Below, one piece after another: positions 23,601 through 32,900 of a DNA stretch of 64,000 nt (the first letter of the stretch is position 1; the number at the start of each line of letters is the position of its first letter). The position numbers and the translations under genes are program-made. The notes beneath the pieces were generated by a model. It saw only the letters and a list, made by a program, of their open reading frames with translations, was not told where the DNA came from and searched no databases. The stretch is from Littorina saxatilis (Eukaryota; Mollusca; Gastropoda; Littorinimorpha; Littorinidae), in NCBI RefSeq assembly GCF_037325665.1, contig NC_090258.1, forward strand, positions 34,936,411-35,000,410, in the 5' to 3' direction.

Positions 23601-24184
23601 AGGATTAAAATCAGTTAAGAAGTAAATTGAGTAATTTTCTGTTGAAATCTGCAACTACTTCTTCATTCAAAGTCTTACCAAATGTGTGGTATACCAGTTT
23701 AAACATGTAAGCGATGGAAACAAAATGTATATATATATATATATATATATATCAATTTTTAAGAAAAGAGTGAAACATTTTGTTGGAAGTCAAGAAGTTA
23801 TTGATGACATTTGACAAAATTCTCTTTTAGTATTTTCAGATGCATGATGACCTTTATATTTCTGATCAGACTTCCATCCCAATCGTAATGTCACACTGAT
23901 AAACGCTTGTGCCTTGCCTTTCACATTTACCAGTTTGGATTTTGTTAGTTGTTAGCACCTGTTTGTGAATCATCTCCTTCCTTGTTTGAAGATGATGAAT
24001 TTGTTTGGCACAAGGGAGGTAATTTAGCTCTGAGTTTGCAAGAGCAGTAATACTTTATCCAATTATTGTTGCTGTCTTTATGTTATGTTTTGCAGGTGAA
24101 CGTTTAAAAGCCAGTCAAGATGACCTTGTGACAGTGGTGAATGCCAGCGAGGCTGTTGCTATGGCAGATAATGATGAAGACTAG
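6987..24184 (+). CDS. CCDC12: CCDC12, coiled-coil domain-containing protein 12 (complete, 5 coding exons)
   Basis: Coding exons 6987-7126, 10617-10693, 11669-11730, 23362-23473 and 24096-24184 join in frame to 480 nt (159 residues plus stop); human CCDC12 is about 166 residues. The N-terminus MASVGSLEEEARKRKDRLRA and the block LAPRKPDWDLKRD followed by AKKLEKLEKRTQRAIAELIR match the family strongly. CCDC12 is a cwf18-family nuclear protein found in spliceosomal complexes. The protein is charged and helical with no membrane segment. The middle exons diverge from vertebrates but keep the RPVFRSYRP and VPRMKP-like positions (here LPRMKPGD). All introns are GT-AG. Intron 3 (11,731-23,361) is swollen by nested mobile elements. 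The start ATG gives the expected LEEEA N-terminus; the stop is TAG. Confidence 0.95.
7226..8061. mobile_element. Non-autonomous TIR element in CCDC12 intron 1
   Basis: The ends are inverted copies: AGAGATGCGAAGCG at 7,226-7,239 and its complement at 8,048-8,061, with a second inner match (CCGCTCGCG against CGCGAGCGG). About 836 bp, without a recognisable transposase; the ~73-codon open frame at 7,699-7,920 has no known domain. I could not define the target duplication, so the superfamily is open. Confidence 0.65.
7250..7359 (+). repeat. Tandem duplication, ~55-bp unit x2
   Basis: Two nearly identical copies of a block beginning GCTCGCG and containing CTACGGCAGGGGCAAGTAAT, ending in GGCGCCAA, in the left sub-terminal part of the TIR element. 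Such sub-terminal repeats are common where transposases bind. Confidence 0.85.
8143..8962. mobile_element. Inverted-repeat element hosting a PIF-like MITE
   Basis: ATCTTGAACTTTAGTGTGTT at 8,143 recurs as its complement ending at 8,962; the similarity extends about 50 bp inward on each side. The element is ~820 bp and non-coding, and carries a younger insertion at 8,432-8,826. Family not identified. Confidence 0.7.
8432..8826. mobile_element. PIF/Harbinger-like MITE, copy A (complete)
   Basis: Terminal inverted repeats of about 35 bp start GGCC and include TTGTCTGTTTCTGGT on the left and its complement on the right. The direct flanks are TTA (8,429-8,431 and 8,827-8,829). GGCC ends with a TTA/TWA duplication are characteristic of PIF/Harbinger elements. 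At 395 bp it has no coding capacity. The tracts AATAGGGTAGGTAGGTAGG and TTTAGGGTCGGTCGGGT recur in the other copies. Confidence 0.8.
8963..10616. other. Rest of CCDC12 intron 1
   Basis: Mostly unique. A small hairpin lies near 9,312-9,342 (CCACAGCC against GGCTGTGG). A T-run/G-run at 10,363-10,388 is followed at 10,487-10,520 by a GGGGGAGCATGCCCCC hairpin word with flanking GATTGCACAGATTTTAATGT, related to the block inside the 42,328-42,674 element; this part is probably an old fragment of that family. Confidence 0.45.
10617..10693 (+). CDS. CCDC12: CCDC12 coding exon 2
   Basis: Acceptor ttttacag, donor gtacgt. Completes the split Arg codon and encodes PVFRSYRPQAEELKESVLPR then MKPGD, equivalent to the RNYVPEDEDL...RRVPQAKP part of the vertebrate protein. 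Confidence 0.9.
11669..11730 (+). CDS. CCDC12: CCDC12 coding exon 3
   Basis: Acceptor tgtttcag, donor gtaagt. Short 62-nt exon encoding VSEEVQDQIQAGKSEHVVNE plus V, equivalent to the VEEKVKEQLEAAKPEPVIEEV stretch of vertebrates; ends in phase 0. Confidence 0.9.
13049..16130 (+). repeat. Internal ~320-330 bp tandem units of the Helitron
   Basis: Four units start near 13,049, 13,366, 13,694 and 15,933, each with TACTGTAAAAGTGAAAAGGT, a palindromic TATAGATATAGATATA tract, a (GT)n run and GGCAACACCTGTGGATTGTA. The linking block TCATTCAAAGGGGGTCGAGT through TTGCATGTACCCGTAAG is copied with them. Unit 3 is split by the LINE fragment. Confidence 0.9.
13895..15611 (+). mobile_element. 5'-truncated LINE, I superfamily-like (RNase H end)
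   Basis: Flanked by a 12-bp target duplication GTGTCAGTATGT (13,883-13,894 and 15,612-15,623). The frame open to 15,076 encodes an RNase H domain with the expected carboxylates and His: FTDGSK, SAELFALL, CSDSRSSLQA and SHVGVRGNELAD. After it comes a CHC-x7-H-x4-C knuckle (CHCGEPYSFQHIFAPC) near the C-terminus, an arrangement seen in I/Nimb-type elements. The reverse transcriptase is missing through 5' truncation. A ~530-bp 3' UTR follows, without a long poly-A at the junction. Confidence 0.85.
16541..17546. other. Intron 3 sequence with a 152-bp duplication
   Basis: No gene. A diverged tandem duplication with period 152 bp covers 16,981-17,292 (CAGATTATCGCTTCTACATT and its copy), and a 22-bp repeat TACGTTGGAGTAGCCTCCCT occurs twice at 16,563-16,606. 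Confidence 0.6.
17547..17609. repeat. (GT)n microsatellite
   Basis: About 31 uninterrupted GT dinucleotides. Confidence 0.97.
17610..18145. other. Unassigned intron sequence
   Basis: No gene recognised; a short frame beginning at 17,654 (MPAVTFTRIIVILGQSCAYA) is Cys-containing but has no supporting splice or domain evidence. Confidence 0.35.
18146..18390 (+). mobile_element. PIF/Harbinger-like MITE, copy C (left part)
   Basis: TTA then GGCC (18,143-18,149), AATTGTCTGTTTCTATTAAC and AATAGGGTAGGTAGGTAGG match the left half of copy A, and similarity runs to about 18,378. The right terminus was not found; the satellite array follows directly. Confidence 0.7.
18540..21260. repeat. Satellite array, ~345-bp unit, about 8 copies
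   Basis: The landmark GCACTCTTTTCTG recurs near 18,553, 18,891, 19,230, 19,580, 19,923, 20,267, 20,619 and 20,966. Each unit also has GGGTAGGGGGTGGGGGTAGT, GATTTTGCGCGACAAGAGGT and TCTAACACTATTTCTGAACA. Two unit subtypes alternate in part (GTGATGAAGAGGGATA against AGTGGTAAAGAGGGATA), suggesting higher-order duplication. More diverged copies seem to continue into both flanks (18,380-18,510 and 21,330-21,465). No coding capacity. Confidence 0.92.
21261..21705. other. Satellite flank and short (CT)n
   Basis: Diverged unit sequence to about 21,465, then a CTCTCGATCTCTC simple repeat at 21,516-21,557. No gene. Confidence 0.5.
21706..23127. mobile_element. CAGACCTG TIR element, long copy
   Basis: Ends CAGACCTGGGAACCC and its complement, with target duplications TGTAAG (21,700-21,705) and TGTAAT (23,128-23,133), one mismatch in 6. 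Its outer parts match the 354-bp copy at 46,953-47,306. A SINE sits inside; without it the element is about 0.9 kb, so the short copy looks like an internal deletion derivative. The open frame 22,417-22,797 is not recognised. Confidence 0.8.
21849..22355 (+). mobile_element. tRNA-derived SINE, copy 2
   Basis: The head resembles a class II-like tRNA (TGGCCGAGTGGTAACGC A box; GAGTTCGACCC B box), unlike copy 1, while the central domain (GTGTGCACGTTTAAGATCCC) is shared. The tail module (CGATATAA...) is duplicated within the element (about 22,220-22,260 and 22,290-22,335) before (ATTG)n. It splits the TIR element between GATCCAG and TATTTTG. Confidence 0.85.
23362..23473 (+). CDS. CCDC12: CCDC12 coding exon 4
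   Basis: Acceptor gtgttccag, donor gtaagt. Encodes DLMNLAPRKPDWDLKRD and the basic coiled coil ending RTQRAIAELIR, the most conserved part of the family. Confidence 0.96.
23474..24095. other. CCDC12 intron 4
   Basis: Unremarkable intron with an (AT)n tract near 23,728-23,752; no other feature. Confidence 0.7.
24096..24184 (+). CDS. CCDC12: CCDC12 coding exon 5 (terminal)
   Basis: Acceptor gttttgcag. Encodes ERLKASQDDLVTVVNASEAV and an acidic tail DNDED before TAG, like the ERLKGQEDSLASAVDAATE end of the vertebrate protein. Confidence 0.93.
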
Positions 24185-25967
24185 ATATGCATGTGAGAGA
24201 GAGAGGGGGAGAGTATATTGGGGGTGCACACATGTGGATGTGGTTGTGTGAATGCATGTGTTTGTGGGCATGAGTATGTTCGTGTTTGAGTGACTGTAAA
24301 AACACTGGAGAAATTTCGTTTTCTTTCATTGTGACTGTTTATAGTAACGTTAATCAGAAAACAATTGTCAGTGTAATGTTATAAAATATGACACGTTTTA
24401 AATATTCCTTGTTTGAATTTGTGTTTTGAAAGAGTTTTGGGAGAAATGTGATTAGTCTGTATAAACTTAATTGAAAAAATGTAAGCATTTTGTTTTAATT
24501 CACAGTGTCACTGCCTTGTTGCGATCCTTGTGGGGATGTTGATTTATTTTTAGGGATGCCATTCCAACCTAGGAACGCCTAGGGGTTATGATTATATGTT
24601 TTAAGCTTGATATTAATTGGGCGAAGTTTACTTCACGAAGCTCGCTGCATAAAGCTTAGGCACTAAATTTTAAGTGGAGTCTTCGCAAAGTCAACTTTGG
24701 GCTCAGTTTAAGGACAGCCGTGAGCCATGCTTGGGTGTTAAATTGTTTCACTACTGGGTGAGAGCTTTTCCTATTTTCTGAGAGACCAGTCAGTAAAGGT
24801 TAGGCAAGTCGAACAGCAGTATTTATTAAAGAAAAAGAAAATAGGGATTTAGTTGTGTTTTTATGTGAATCATTCAGAGCTTCAGAGGCTTGCAAAGAAG
24901 CCCTGAGCAGGCCGTACCTTGCTGGGGGTTCAGACAGTCTTGGTATGAGTGTGAATACATTTCTCTTTCTGTTTGAAAGTGGAAATAAAGGACCATGAGT
25001 AAAAGTAAAAACAACCTGTTGTCTTGTGTCTTTTGGTTTGCATGGAAGTTGTGATTTGCTGAGTGAATACATGGAACACAAAAGAAAGAAACAAGCAAAA
25101 CCAAAGAAGTATGATGAATTTTTTCAGTTAAAAAAAAAGAGAACAAAAACGAACTTACATTGTAAAAGAAAAAAACAGCTGCAAAATGTATTAAACTCGA
25201 CAGAAGTGAACTTCAAATAGTTTAAAAGCATGAATAACAAAACAGCGACAACAATGACGATCAAAAACTGTAGGATATGACTGTCGTGTACTAACTATAT
25301 GACAAACTATCTTGTTCCACCCCACACACCCTGACACTGTTTCAAAGGCAAGAAGCAAACAACAAATTACACAGGGGGGATGACAGTTGAGAATGTATAG
25401 TCTCAAGTATGCAAAATTAAATTACCAAATGCCCACCACCAGATTGGTGATGTCAAATACCCTTTGACCCAGTCTGTCCTATGGGGGATTGCATTTCAGC
25501 TCGGAAGCTTACAAATTAGTAAATTAGTTTGTTCATCAAATTCAAAATCATGCATAAAACTAAAATAAACACAAAACCGGTTTCATTGTACCTACATGTA
25601 TTCTTTTTTTTTGTGGCCAGAAATATATGGATATGTGATTCACTTAAACATGGGTTAAGGGTGGAGATTTTTTCCGATCTCCCAGGTCAACTTATGTGCA
25701 GAACTGCTAGTGCCTTATCCCCCTTCGTGTGTACACGCAAGTACAAGACAGTGCATACGGAAAAGATCCTGTAATCTATAATACATAATATTAATAATAA
25801 TACGAGAATTTATAACCCGCACATATTCACCTCAAGGCGCACTCATACACATTCTTTCGCATTAACAACTCATGCACACTCATATACACTTACGCATACA
25901 TTACATGAAGATGACAAGGCAACAACACAAACCGAGACACGGCACTCAAAAGTAAGCATGAACAAGT
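24185..25967. other. CCDC12 3' UTR and intergenic sequence
   Basis: The sequence after the CCDC12 stop shows a good polyadenylation hexamer AATAAA at 24,984-24,989, followed by a GT-rich stretch (TGTTGTCTTGTGTC), a plausible 3' end giving an ~800-nt UTR. Beyond it I see no gene. Confidence 0.45.
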
Positions 25968-26765
25968 CGCGAAAGGCGAAACTACAACATTTAGTCAAGC
26001 TGCAGACGTCGAACTCACAGAATGAAACTGAAATGAACGCACTGCATTTCTTCACCAAGATCGTATACTCGTAGCATCGTCAGTCCACCGCTCGTGGGAA
26101 AGGTAGTGAAATTGACAAGCCAGACTAGCGCGGGATGGTATCTCTGTTCTTTTTAACTTTCTGAGCTTGTTTTTAATCCAAACATATCATATCTATATGT
26201 TTTTGGAATCGGGAACCACCAAGGAATAAGGTGAAATAGTTTTTAAATCAATTTCATTAATTTGATTTTAATCATAATTTTCATATTTTTAATTTTCAGA
26301 GCTTGTTTTTAATCGAAATATAACATATTTATATGTTTTTGGAATCAGCAATAAATGAAGAATAAGATGCAATTATTTTTTGATCGTTTCCAAAAGATTT
26401 TTTTTTATAACAATTTTCAGATTTTTAATGACCAAACTCATTAATTAATTTTTAAGCCTCCAAGCTGAAATGCAATACCAAAGTCCGGCCTTTGTCGAAG
26501 ATAGCTTAACTAAAATGAGGGCGTGACAGTGCTGCCTCAACTTTCACAAAAAGCCGGATATGACGTCATCAAATACAATTATCGTAAAAAAGAAAAAATT
26601 GTCTGGGGATATTATACCCAGGATATCTCATGTGAAGTTTCATAATAATCGGTGTAGTAGTTTCCTCGGAAATGCTCCACACACACACACTTACACACAT
26701 ACACCATGACCCTCATCTGGAATCCCCGTCCATGTTAAAACATTTAGTCATAATTTGATTAAATG
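25968..26765 (+). mobile_element. Dispersed non-coding repeat (gastropod type)
   Basis: Starts near AAGTCGCGAAAGGCGAAACT with ACATTTAGTCAAG and ends with TTAAAACATTTAGTCATAAT plus a closing ATTAAATGT, a terminal hairpin. Inside, GAGCTTGTTTTTAATC followed by CATAT-rich DNA and TATATGTTTTTGGAATC occurs twice (about 26,163 and 26,301). A (CA)n stretch precedes the end. I recognise this architecture as a common snail repeat; class unresolved, possibly rolling-circle, but no CTRR end was found. Confidence 0.65.
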
Positions 26766-26920
26766 TAAAATCAAAAGAAACTTTCAAATGATAATTATGT
26801 ACATGGCTATTTACAACTGCTCTGATTTAGGCTTGCGGGTGAGGTGAGGTAATCCATGTCAGAGTTCGGTGGGTTATAGAAACACGAAAATACCTAGCAT
26901 GCTTCCCTCGAAAGCGAAAT

Positions 26921-27475
26921 CATCTTGAACACACGGCCAGTATAACTGGCCTTGACACGGAACGATTCAAGGGGGGCAATCTCAGTCATCTGAAAGAGGG
27001 AAATCCAAACGCAATCCGCCTTGTTCGATTTTATGGGCTTGGACGATAGAGAAAAATAAGAAAAGCAAAAGCTGGAGTCCAGTCTGGACGAAACTGCTAT
27101 CAAGAACGCAGAATTGATTTTTTTCTGAGTTTTTTTTAGCCGTAAGCGCCATGTTTATCGGAGCAGGAAACTCTTTCAGAGTGAGGCCCCTTTGTTGGTT
27201 TCACTGCGGCCGCCAGCAGTTATGAGAAATTCGAAATGAGAAATGGCGCTTACGGCTAAAAAAAAACCTCAGTAAAAATCAATTCTGCGTTCTTGATAGC
27301 AGTTTCGTCCAGACTGGACTCCAGCTTTTGCTTTTCTTATTTTTCTCTATCGTCCAAGCCCATAAAATCGAACAAGGCGGATTGCGTTTGGATTTCCCTC
27401 TTTCAGATGACTGAGATTGCCCCCCTTGAATCGTTCCGTGTCAAGGCCAGTTATACTGGCCGTGTGTTCAAGATG
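26921..27475. repeat. Large palindrome, 232-bp arms, 90-bp spacer
   Basis: The arms 26,921-27,152 and 27,243-27,475 are nearly identical reverse complements: the same 61-residue frame, starting MIAVSSRLDSSFCFSYFSLS, reads from both. The arms stop abruptly at GTGTTCAAGATG. A spacer of 90 bp separates them. Near identity implies recent origin or gene conversion between arms. Confidence 0.95.
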
Positions 27476-27476
27476 A
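27407..27476 (+). other. Orphan exon-like sequence in the palindrome arm
   Basis: A pyrimidine-rich acceptor-like tract (TTTCCCTCTTTCAG) directly precedes ATG; the frame gives MTEIAPLESFRVKASYTGRV then FKM and stops at A|GTACGT, a consensus-like donor. The FRVKASYTG pattern is weakly like the first strand of PB1 domains. No downstream exon was found before PA2G4. It may be a duplicated first exon of an unseen gene, or chance. The left arm copy lacks the donor. Confidence 0.35.
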
Positions 27477-27515
27477 GTACGTATGGCTGCCTGAAAAACA
27501 ATCAAACATCATCCT

Positions 27516-27630
27516 GAACTCAGATCAAATCACAGGCGGAAAGTATCGTCCACTGGACTACTACTATCACAGAAAGATGATAGTAGTCGTCCAGTGGACG
27601 ATACCTTCCGCCTGTGATCAAATTGAGTTC
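27516..27630. repeat. Tight hairpin, ~54-bp arms, 8-nt loop
   Basis: CACAGGCGGAAAGTATCGTC on the left pairs with its near-exact complement on the right; the loop is about 27,570-27,577. It lies 40 bp after the large palindrome. Could be a foldback element or a second template-switch product. Confidence 0.92.
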
Positions 27631-28388
27631 GGCCCGGCTCATTCTCTCCCTGACAGGATGCCTTGAGTTTCCTTGTCTGGCAAGGAAACCGATTTTTGTA
27701 CATATTTAGAGCTTTTTGTAATGTATTATTGATATAAGTAGATTCGCGATCGTCGATAATGATTTTTCATGGTGTTTTGTAAAGTTTCAAGCGAGCTATT
27801 TTTCGCGGCTGTATTTACTGTGCGAACAACTCTAAATATGGCAAAAGTGTCACGTGATAATCAACCGTTTGGTTTCGGCGCTCACTGGAGCAGACGATTT
27901 TTTCTGTAACCAGTTGACAGTGATGAAACCATATATTGCGGTCTCCTTCCGGCAACAGTCCCAAAATGTCGACTTGTTTTGACCTTAGAACAATGTCTTT
28001 ATCCCCGAGTACGCTAGTACAAGGGTCCAGCAGTCTCGACTTAACAGCTTATTGCTGGGAAACTACTGGGCGCAGTTCGTTCAAAAGTTGATACACTAAC
28101 TTGATAATAGGTCCGATTGATCGTATTAAAACTTCATAATGTTACCTGGGACCTAAATGCGAAATAAATCACAAAAACGACTCTTAACGGCGGGCGGAAT
28201 TCGCGGTGGGATAGAACTGCGGTTCGGCTCATAGAACGGTGCAAGGTCTCGGCATACCAAGACTATGGCATACTCGTAGCAAACGGCCGCCGAATGGTAC
28301 CGTAAACCAAGAATAGTGACGTAATTACGTCACGGTCGAAAGTCTTTGACGTCAATGCCTCCCTGTAGTCTTTTTCTCCGTCGCGCGG
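27631..28388. other. Intergenic sequence
   Basis: No gene, RNA or repeat recognised. Confidence 0.4.
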
Positions 28389-28435
28389 TGTGTGTGTGTG
28401 TGTGTGTGTTCATTTTGTGCACATGTGTTAGTGTT

Positions 28436-28473
<38 letters not shown>

Positions 28474-28520
28474 GTGTGTGTGTGTGTTTGTGTGTGTGTG
28501 CGTGCACTGATGAGTCTGTA

Positions 28521-28581
<61 letters not shown>

Positions 28582-28614
28582 AAGAAAGAGAGAGAGGGAG
28601 GGAGTGAGGGAGAG

Positions 28615-28663
<49 letters not shown>
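28389..28663. repeat. Compound (GT)n / (GA)n microsatellite
   Basis: Three long GT runs with short interruptions and an AAGAAAGAGAGAGAGGGAGG purine tract between the last two. Open frames through it are artefacts. Confidence 0.97.
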
Positions 28664-28666
<3 letters not shown>

Positions 28667-29625
28667 TCTGAAGAGTACTCGGGTCCAGCGCGAGCGTTTT
28701 TTTTATCATAACTGTGAAGAACAGAACGGAGATCACTGTCGAAGTCGGCCAATCTGCAATCATTTTCGTCTCGCGAACACTGATCTCAAATTTAGATCAA
28801 TGCTCGCGAAAAACATATGGGAGATAACTCTGTATTTTTGTTTTGATAGATTCGCGTGGGACTGTAGCGTCCGGCCAGAGAGACAACTGCAATATAGCCG
28901 TGGAGCGATGCTTATCAGAATGGATCAAACATGTGAAAACCCACTCGTGCAAAAAACATGAGTGAACGGGGGAGTTTCAGCCCATGAACGAAGAAGAAGA
29001 ATACATGTACTCAAAAATTAAAGAAAATTCGTTTTAGAATTTAGTGCTTTCTAATCTATATTTTTGCCAATATCTAGCTGGTGTTAATTTCACTCCATTC
29101 ATCACTATAATTATGTGAAACTTCTGGAAATTAAAACAAAAATTAGTCTCACTCTTAATTTGAAAGCATGCACTATCACCTTTAACAACAGCTAAAGTTT
29201 TTCATTGCTTGAGATCGTTTTCAGTGCTGACTGCATATTATGCTAGTTACGATTTATCCTACATACGTGAGAGAGACACCAGTGAGATAATAATCGTTCA
29301 AATCACACGTGTGTATATCATGTAAATGAGGTCATGTCAAGCAAGTCTGGCAGGGACCTGTTTTTTCCACAGCTTATGATGCCAAAGTCACCGAGACAAA
29401 CGTCATTATAGAAACACAAATTGCGCTCGCTAATTACCCTCGATGAATCTTTAGAACTAACACGTCACGCCACACTTTCAGAGTGACGTTTCTTTGCTTT
29501 GACGTAATAGATTGCACGAGGCTTTAGAAGAGATCGAGGTTCTAAAACAAGCGTCTTCAATTTAGCTGCCTCGAATGCAGGACATTTTCAGTAAAATACA
29601 CGTAAGTACAGTATGTAGGATAAAC
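28664..29625. other. Intergenic sequence upstream of PA2G4
   Basis: No gene recognised; the distal PA2G4 promoter may lie here. Confidence 0.35.
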
Positions 29626-29771
29626 AGAATACTACATGGCTTGCTGTTCTGTACCAGATTTACACTCGTTGCTTTTTCAAATAGTGAACAGCTCGCTTTC
29701 GCTCGCAGTTCAATATTTAAAAAAACAACTCGTGTAAATCTGGTACGACACAGCAAGCCATGTAGTATTCT
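29626..29771. mobile_element. Foldback MITE next to the PA2G4 start
   Basis: The arms 29,626-29,670 and 29,727-29,771 (AGAATACTACATGGCTTGCT and its complement) enclose about 56 bp. At 146 bp it is non-coding and lies about 125 bp before the PA2G4 ATG, so it may carry or displace promoter sequence. The target duplication is unclear. Confidence 0.8.
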
Positions 29772-29888
29772 CTATATATATGATACGTGATAAATAAAGA
29801 ACAGTGATCTTGCGTCGTCTGCTGGAAATCAAGGGCAGACTACCTTCGTGTTTCCCGCCCTCGTGCTGCATTCTGGGCAACGTTGCTT

Positions 29889-29901
29889 TGGAAAGATGGC
29901 T
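29889..29901 (+). promoter_or_regulatory. YY1-like motif over the PA2G4 initiator
   Basis: GGAAAGATGGCTG overlaps the start codon and fits the AAnATGGC core bound by YY1, often found just downstream of transcription starts of housekeeping genes. This is motif inference only. Confidence 0.25.
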
Positions 29902-29980
29902 GACTCCGAAGAGCAAGAGCCGACTCCGGCTCAGGATATCGTCGTAACAAAATATAAAATGGCTGGTGACATGGTGAACA
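29896..29980 (+). CDS. PA2G4: PA2G4 coding exon 1
   Basis: ATG in AAAGATGGCTGAC; encodes [20 protein letters not shown] and KMAGDMVN. Donor gtacgt splits an Asn codon after one base. Confidence 0.95.
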
Positions 29981-32900
29981 GTACGTATATTGTGCTAAAA
30001 ATGTGTCCCATCCGTCGTTATCTTGATTAAGGGCAATGCAACTTTTCTGTAAGGAATTTCACTTGTTATTAAAACTTGCCATGTGCCCGCGGAAAACCAG
30101 CATGGCGGATAGCGACCATGTGGACCCAGGAATCATTGTCCTCACGGGGTCACAGATGTATAGTTTCTTAATTTCGTACTTGGTAAGGGGACTGTCGTGT
30201 ATTATTTGCACTCATAGATTGAAAAGTGTGAGAAAGTGAGGTATGTGGATACAAGAAATGTATGGTGACCCATGCGGTTGCTCAACAGCTGGCAATTCCG
30301 ACCAGTATCACAAATGCCAGTGGCACTTCCTGCAAGAAAAAAGAAAGCGGCAGAGAAAATGGCAAGCACATATACATGCTAAAACACATGTATGGAAATT
30401 GCAAATACTTAAAGGGTGTAACAAGTGGTAGCATTGTTTCTTTAGTACTGGCATTACTGTGTGTGCTCACGTGCTTAATGATGCAGCCATATGCTCAATT
30501 GTTTTTTAATACAACATAACAAAATTGTACTTCACACTCTCGTTTGGCTTACTTGTGCCACGTTTAGATACTGGTTTCGTACCTCTGACCTGATAAATTT
30601 CATGAATGAATATGAAAATCTGAACAAGGTAGATGAAATCTGCGCTTAATCGCAAAGTTTCAGCTTTGAAAGCAATTAACTTACGAGGGTATGAGACTGA
30701 GAGAATACCATTCGCTTTATGACATTTTATGCATTGGGAAAAAAATTAGCAGTAGCTTAACTTAAAGCACACGCTTTAGAGAAAAATGAAAAAGTGTGTC
30801 TGGAATCCTGGTTCTATGGTTTTTGAGGATTACTATGTACATGAGGATTAGCCTACTATTTACATGAAGTCTCACGCAAAAGGTCCCAACAGGTTCCGAG
30901 ATACAGACACTTTTGTGATGCACTGGGTCGTCCATGACCCAGGAAGCACAGTGAAGGTTGTAAGTGTAACACTAACAGTTTTGCAGCATGCAAGGAATGA
31001 TTCAGTTCAACTGATTCCTGATGCACTTTTACTTTTTTCTTTCTGTGGTCCCCCTTCTGACTCTGAGTGGTACTTTTTTGATGCATAGACATACATAGTA
31101 ATAGTAGTATAGTTGCTGAGGCTAGATTTAGTCTTTATGGTTGTTTTAAATTCATTCAATCTAATTAGTTCAGTCACTTTTTATAGCAGTTGCAAATTCA
31201 TAAGTTGTATTAATTTCCATTTTGTTGCAGACATCCTGAAGGAGATTATTGGGAAATGCGCCCCTGATGCTTCAGTGCTAGAGCTGTGTACATTTGGTGA
31301 CACTCGCCTGACGGAGGAGACCCACAAAGTCTTCAAGAAAGACAAAGAGATGAAGAAGGGTGGGTGTGTCTGACAAATGTCACTATCGCAAGGGAGTTAA
31401 TTGTCCCACGGGGGTGGGGGTGATCTCTGTATCGGTGGTTTGTAAAAGGAGATGGTGCCTTGTGCAAGCGTTGTATGCATAGTATTTATTACTATCAATT
31501 AGACTATTGGACTAGATGACTGAATAGTGTAATGATTGTTCAAAATATGTAAACTTGTCAAATCATCAGGTTCTCTAAGTCTAAGGCAGGGTTTAGCCTG
31601 TAAGAAAAAGACAATGGGACATTTGTCCCCCTCAGCCAAATTCTGATGGGACATCATAGTCGAAGGCAAGAAGCGCAAAGCAGGCCAGGCGGTCCAAAAA
31701 TGCAAAATATAGTTGTATTTGATGCCATATGATATGCGAATGTGCTTGTGTATCAGGTTAGTGTGTGTGTGTGCGTTTTTGCTTAGGTCTTTCCGAACAC
31801 TGCATGGGGTGGCGCAGTGGTACGTAATCTCAGTGCGCCCTTTGACGCACTGAAGGGAATTCCAATGGGACATTATAAGATGTTTGATGGGTTGTTGACA
31901 GACCAGCTTTTTTGTCGGTCTGAGGGGGAGCATATCGTCTTTTGTTTCATATTTATTGCCGTCTAAGTTCAAGTGCAGTGGTGCTTGCAACTGAAACGGC
32001 ATCAATCCACGGCCGGTTCCGCTTCCGCTTTTGCGGCTGTGGCTTCTGGTTGAAGGATGGTGTAGCCTTCTGCCGTTAACACTGTGGTGTTTGGTAGTCG
32101 GCACTCATCAGCCTTCGGCTTCCGGTTCCGTTACTGCGGTTCCTCTGCTGTTACACAGGCTGTGTTCACTTCCTCTTCCAGTCTTTCAGCTGGTATGAGG
32201 CAAGTGGATGGAGAATCCGTTCACGGAGTTCCGGCTTCAGGGGATTTTTCCCAGCCTTTCCCTCTTTTTGGCAGGTGTTGCCTTATCGGGGTTTGGTTTC
32301 CGGTTCTCATCCTTTCGAAGATCGTTGGGATACTACTGAACGGGATGATGAGAGTATAGAAGATGAAGCTTCTGGGGCAGAGGGTGATACCTCTTTTTGT
32401 CTTCCAGCTAAGCTGCCATCTTTTTTAGCTCTGGCAGCAGGGGTTGCTACACGCTACTTTCCCGAAAGGGTAGCAGTAGCATCGTCATATGCCTTTTCTT
32501 CTCCATCTTTTTTGGCGTGTTTTGCTCCTTCTCAGGAACAATCTGCGAACTCTAACGATGTTTTGCCCCACCTCTGCCTTTGCTGGCATCTTATGGGGAG
32601 GCTCTGATTCAGTTTGCCGCGGTTTGCGTCTTTTTTAGCTGATTTGAGCTTTCTAAGGAAAATCTTTGAACGTCTAGTTCTTAGGTCCTACATCGGCGGC
32701 GGGTGGAATTGTGGAAGGTTTCTCATACGAGTCACCTTTGTCACTACTTCCTTTGGAGCAGCGCTTGGCTGAGCACCTGTTGCGGTGTTGCTTTAGCTTG
32801 CTTCACCCGCTCAAGTAGCGCATCACTCGCTGGGCGCGATCCGTAGGCTCGTTTAGCGCCAAGCCTAAGAACTTAAGTTTTTCTTTTGTTCTGCCTACGG

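Noticed and set aside
28330-28763. His-Thr-rich open frames
   Set aside because: Pure translation of (GT)n/(CA)n tracts.
31804-31870. Third SINE head
   Set aside because: Weak A-box-like word only; no B box and none of the shared core.
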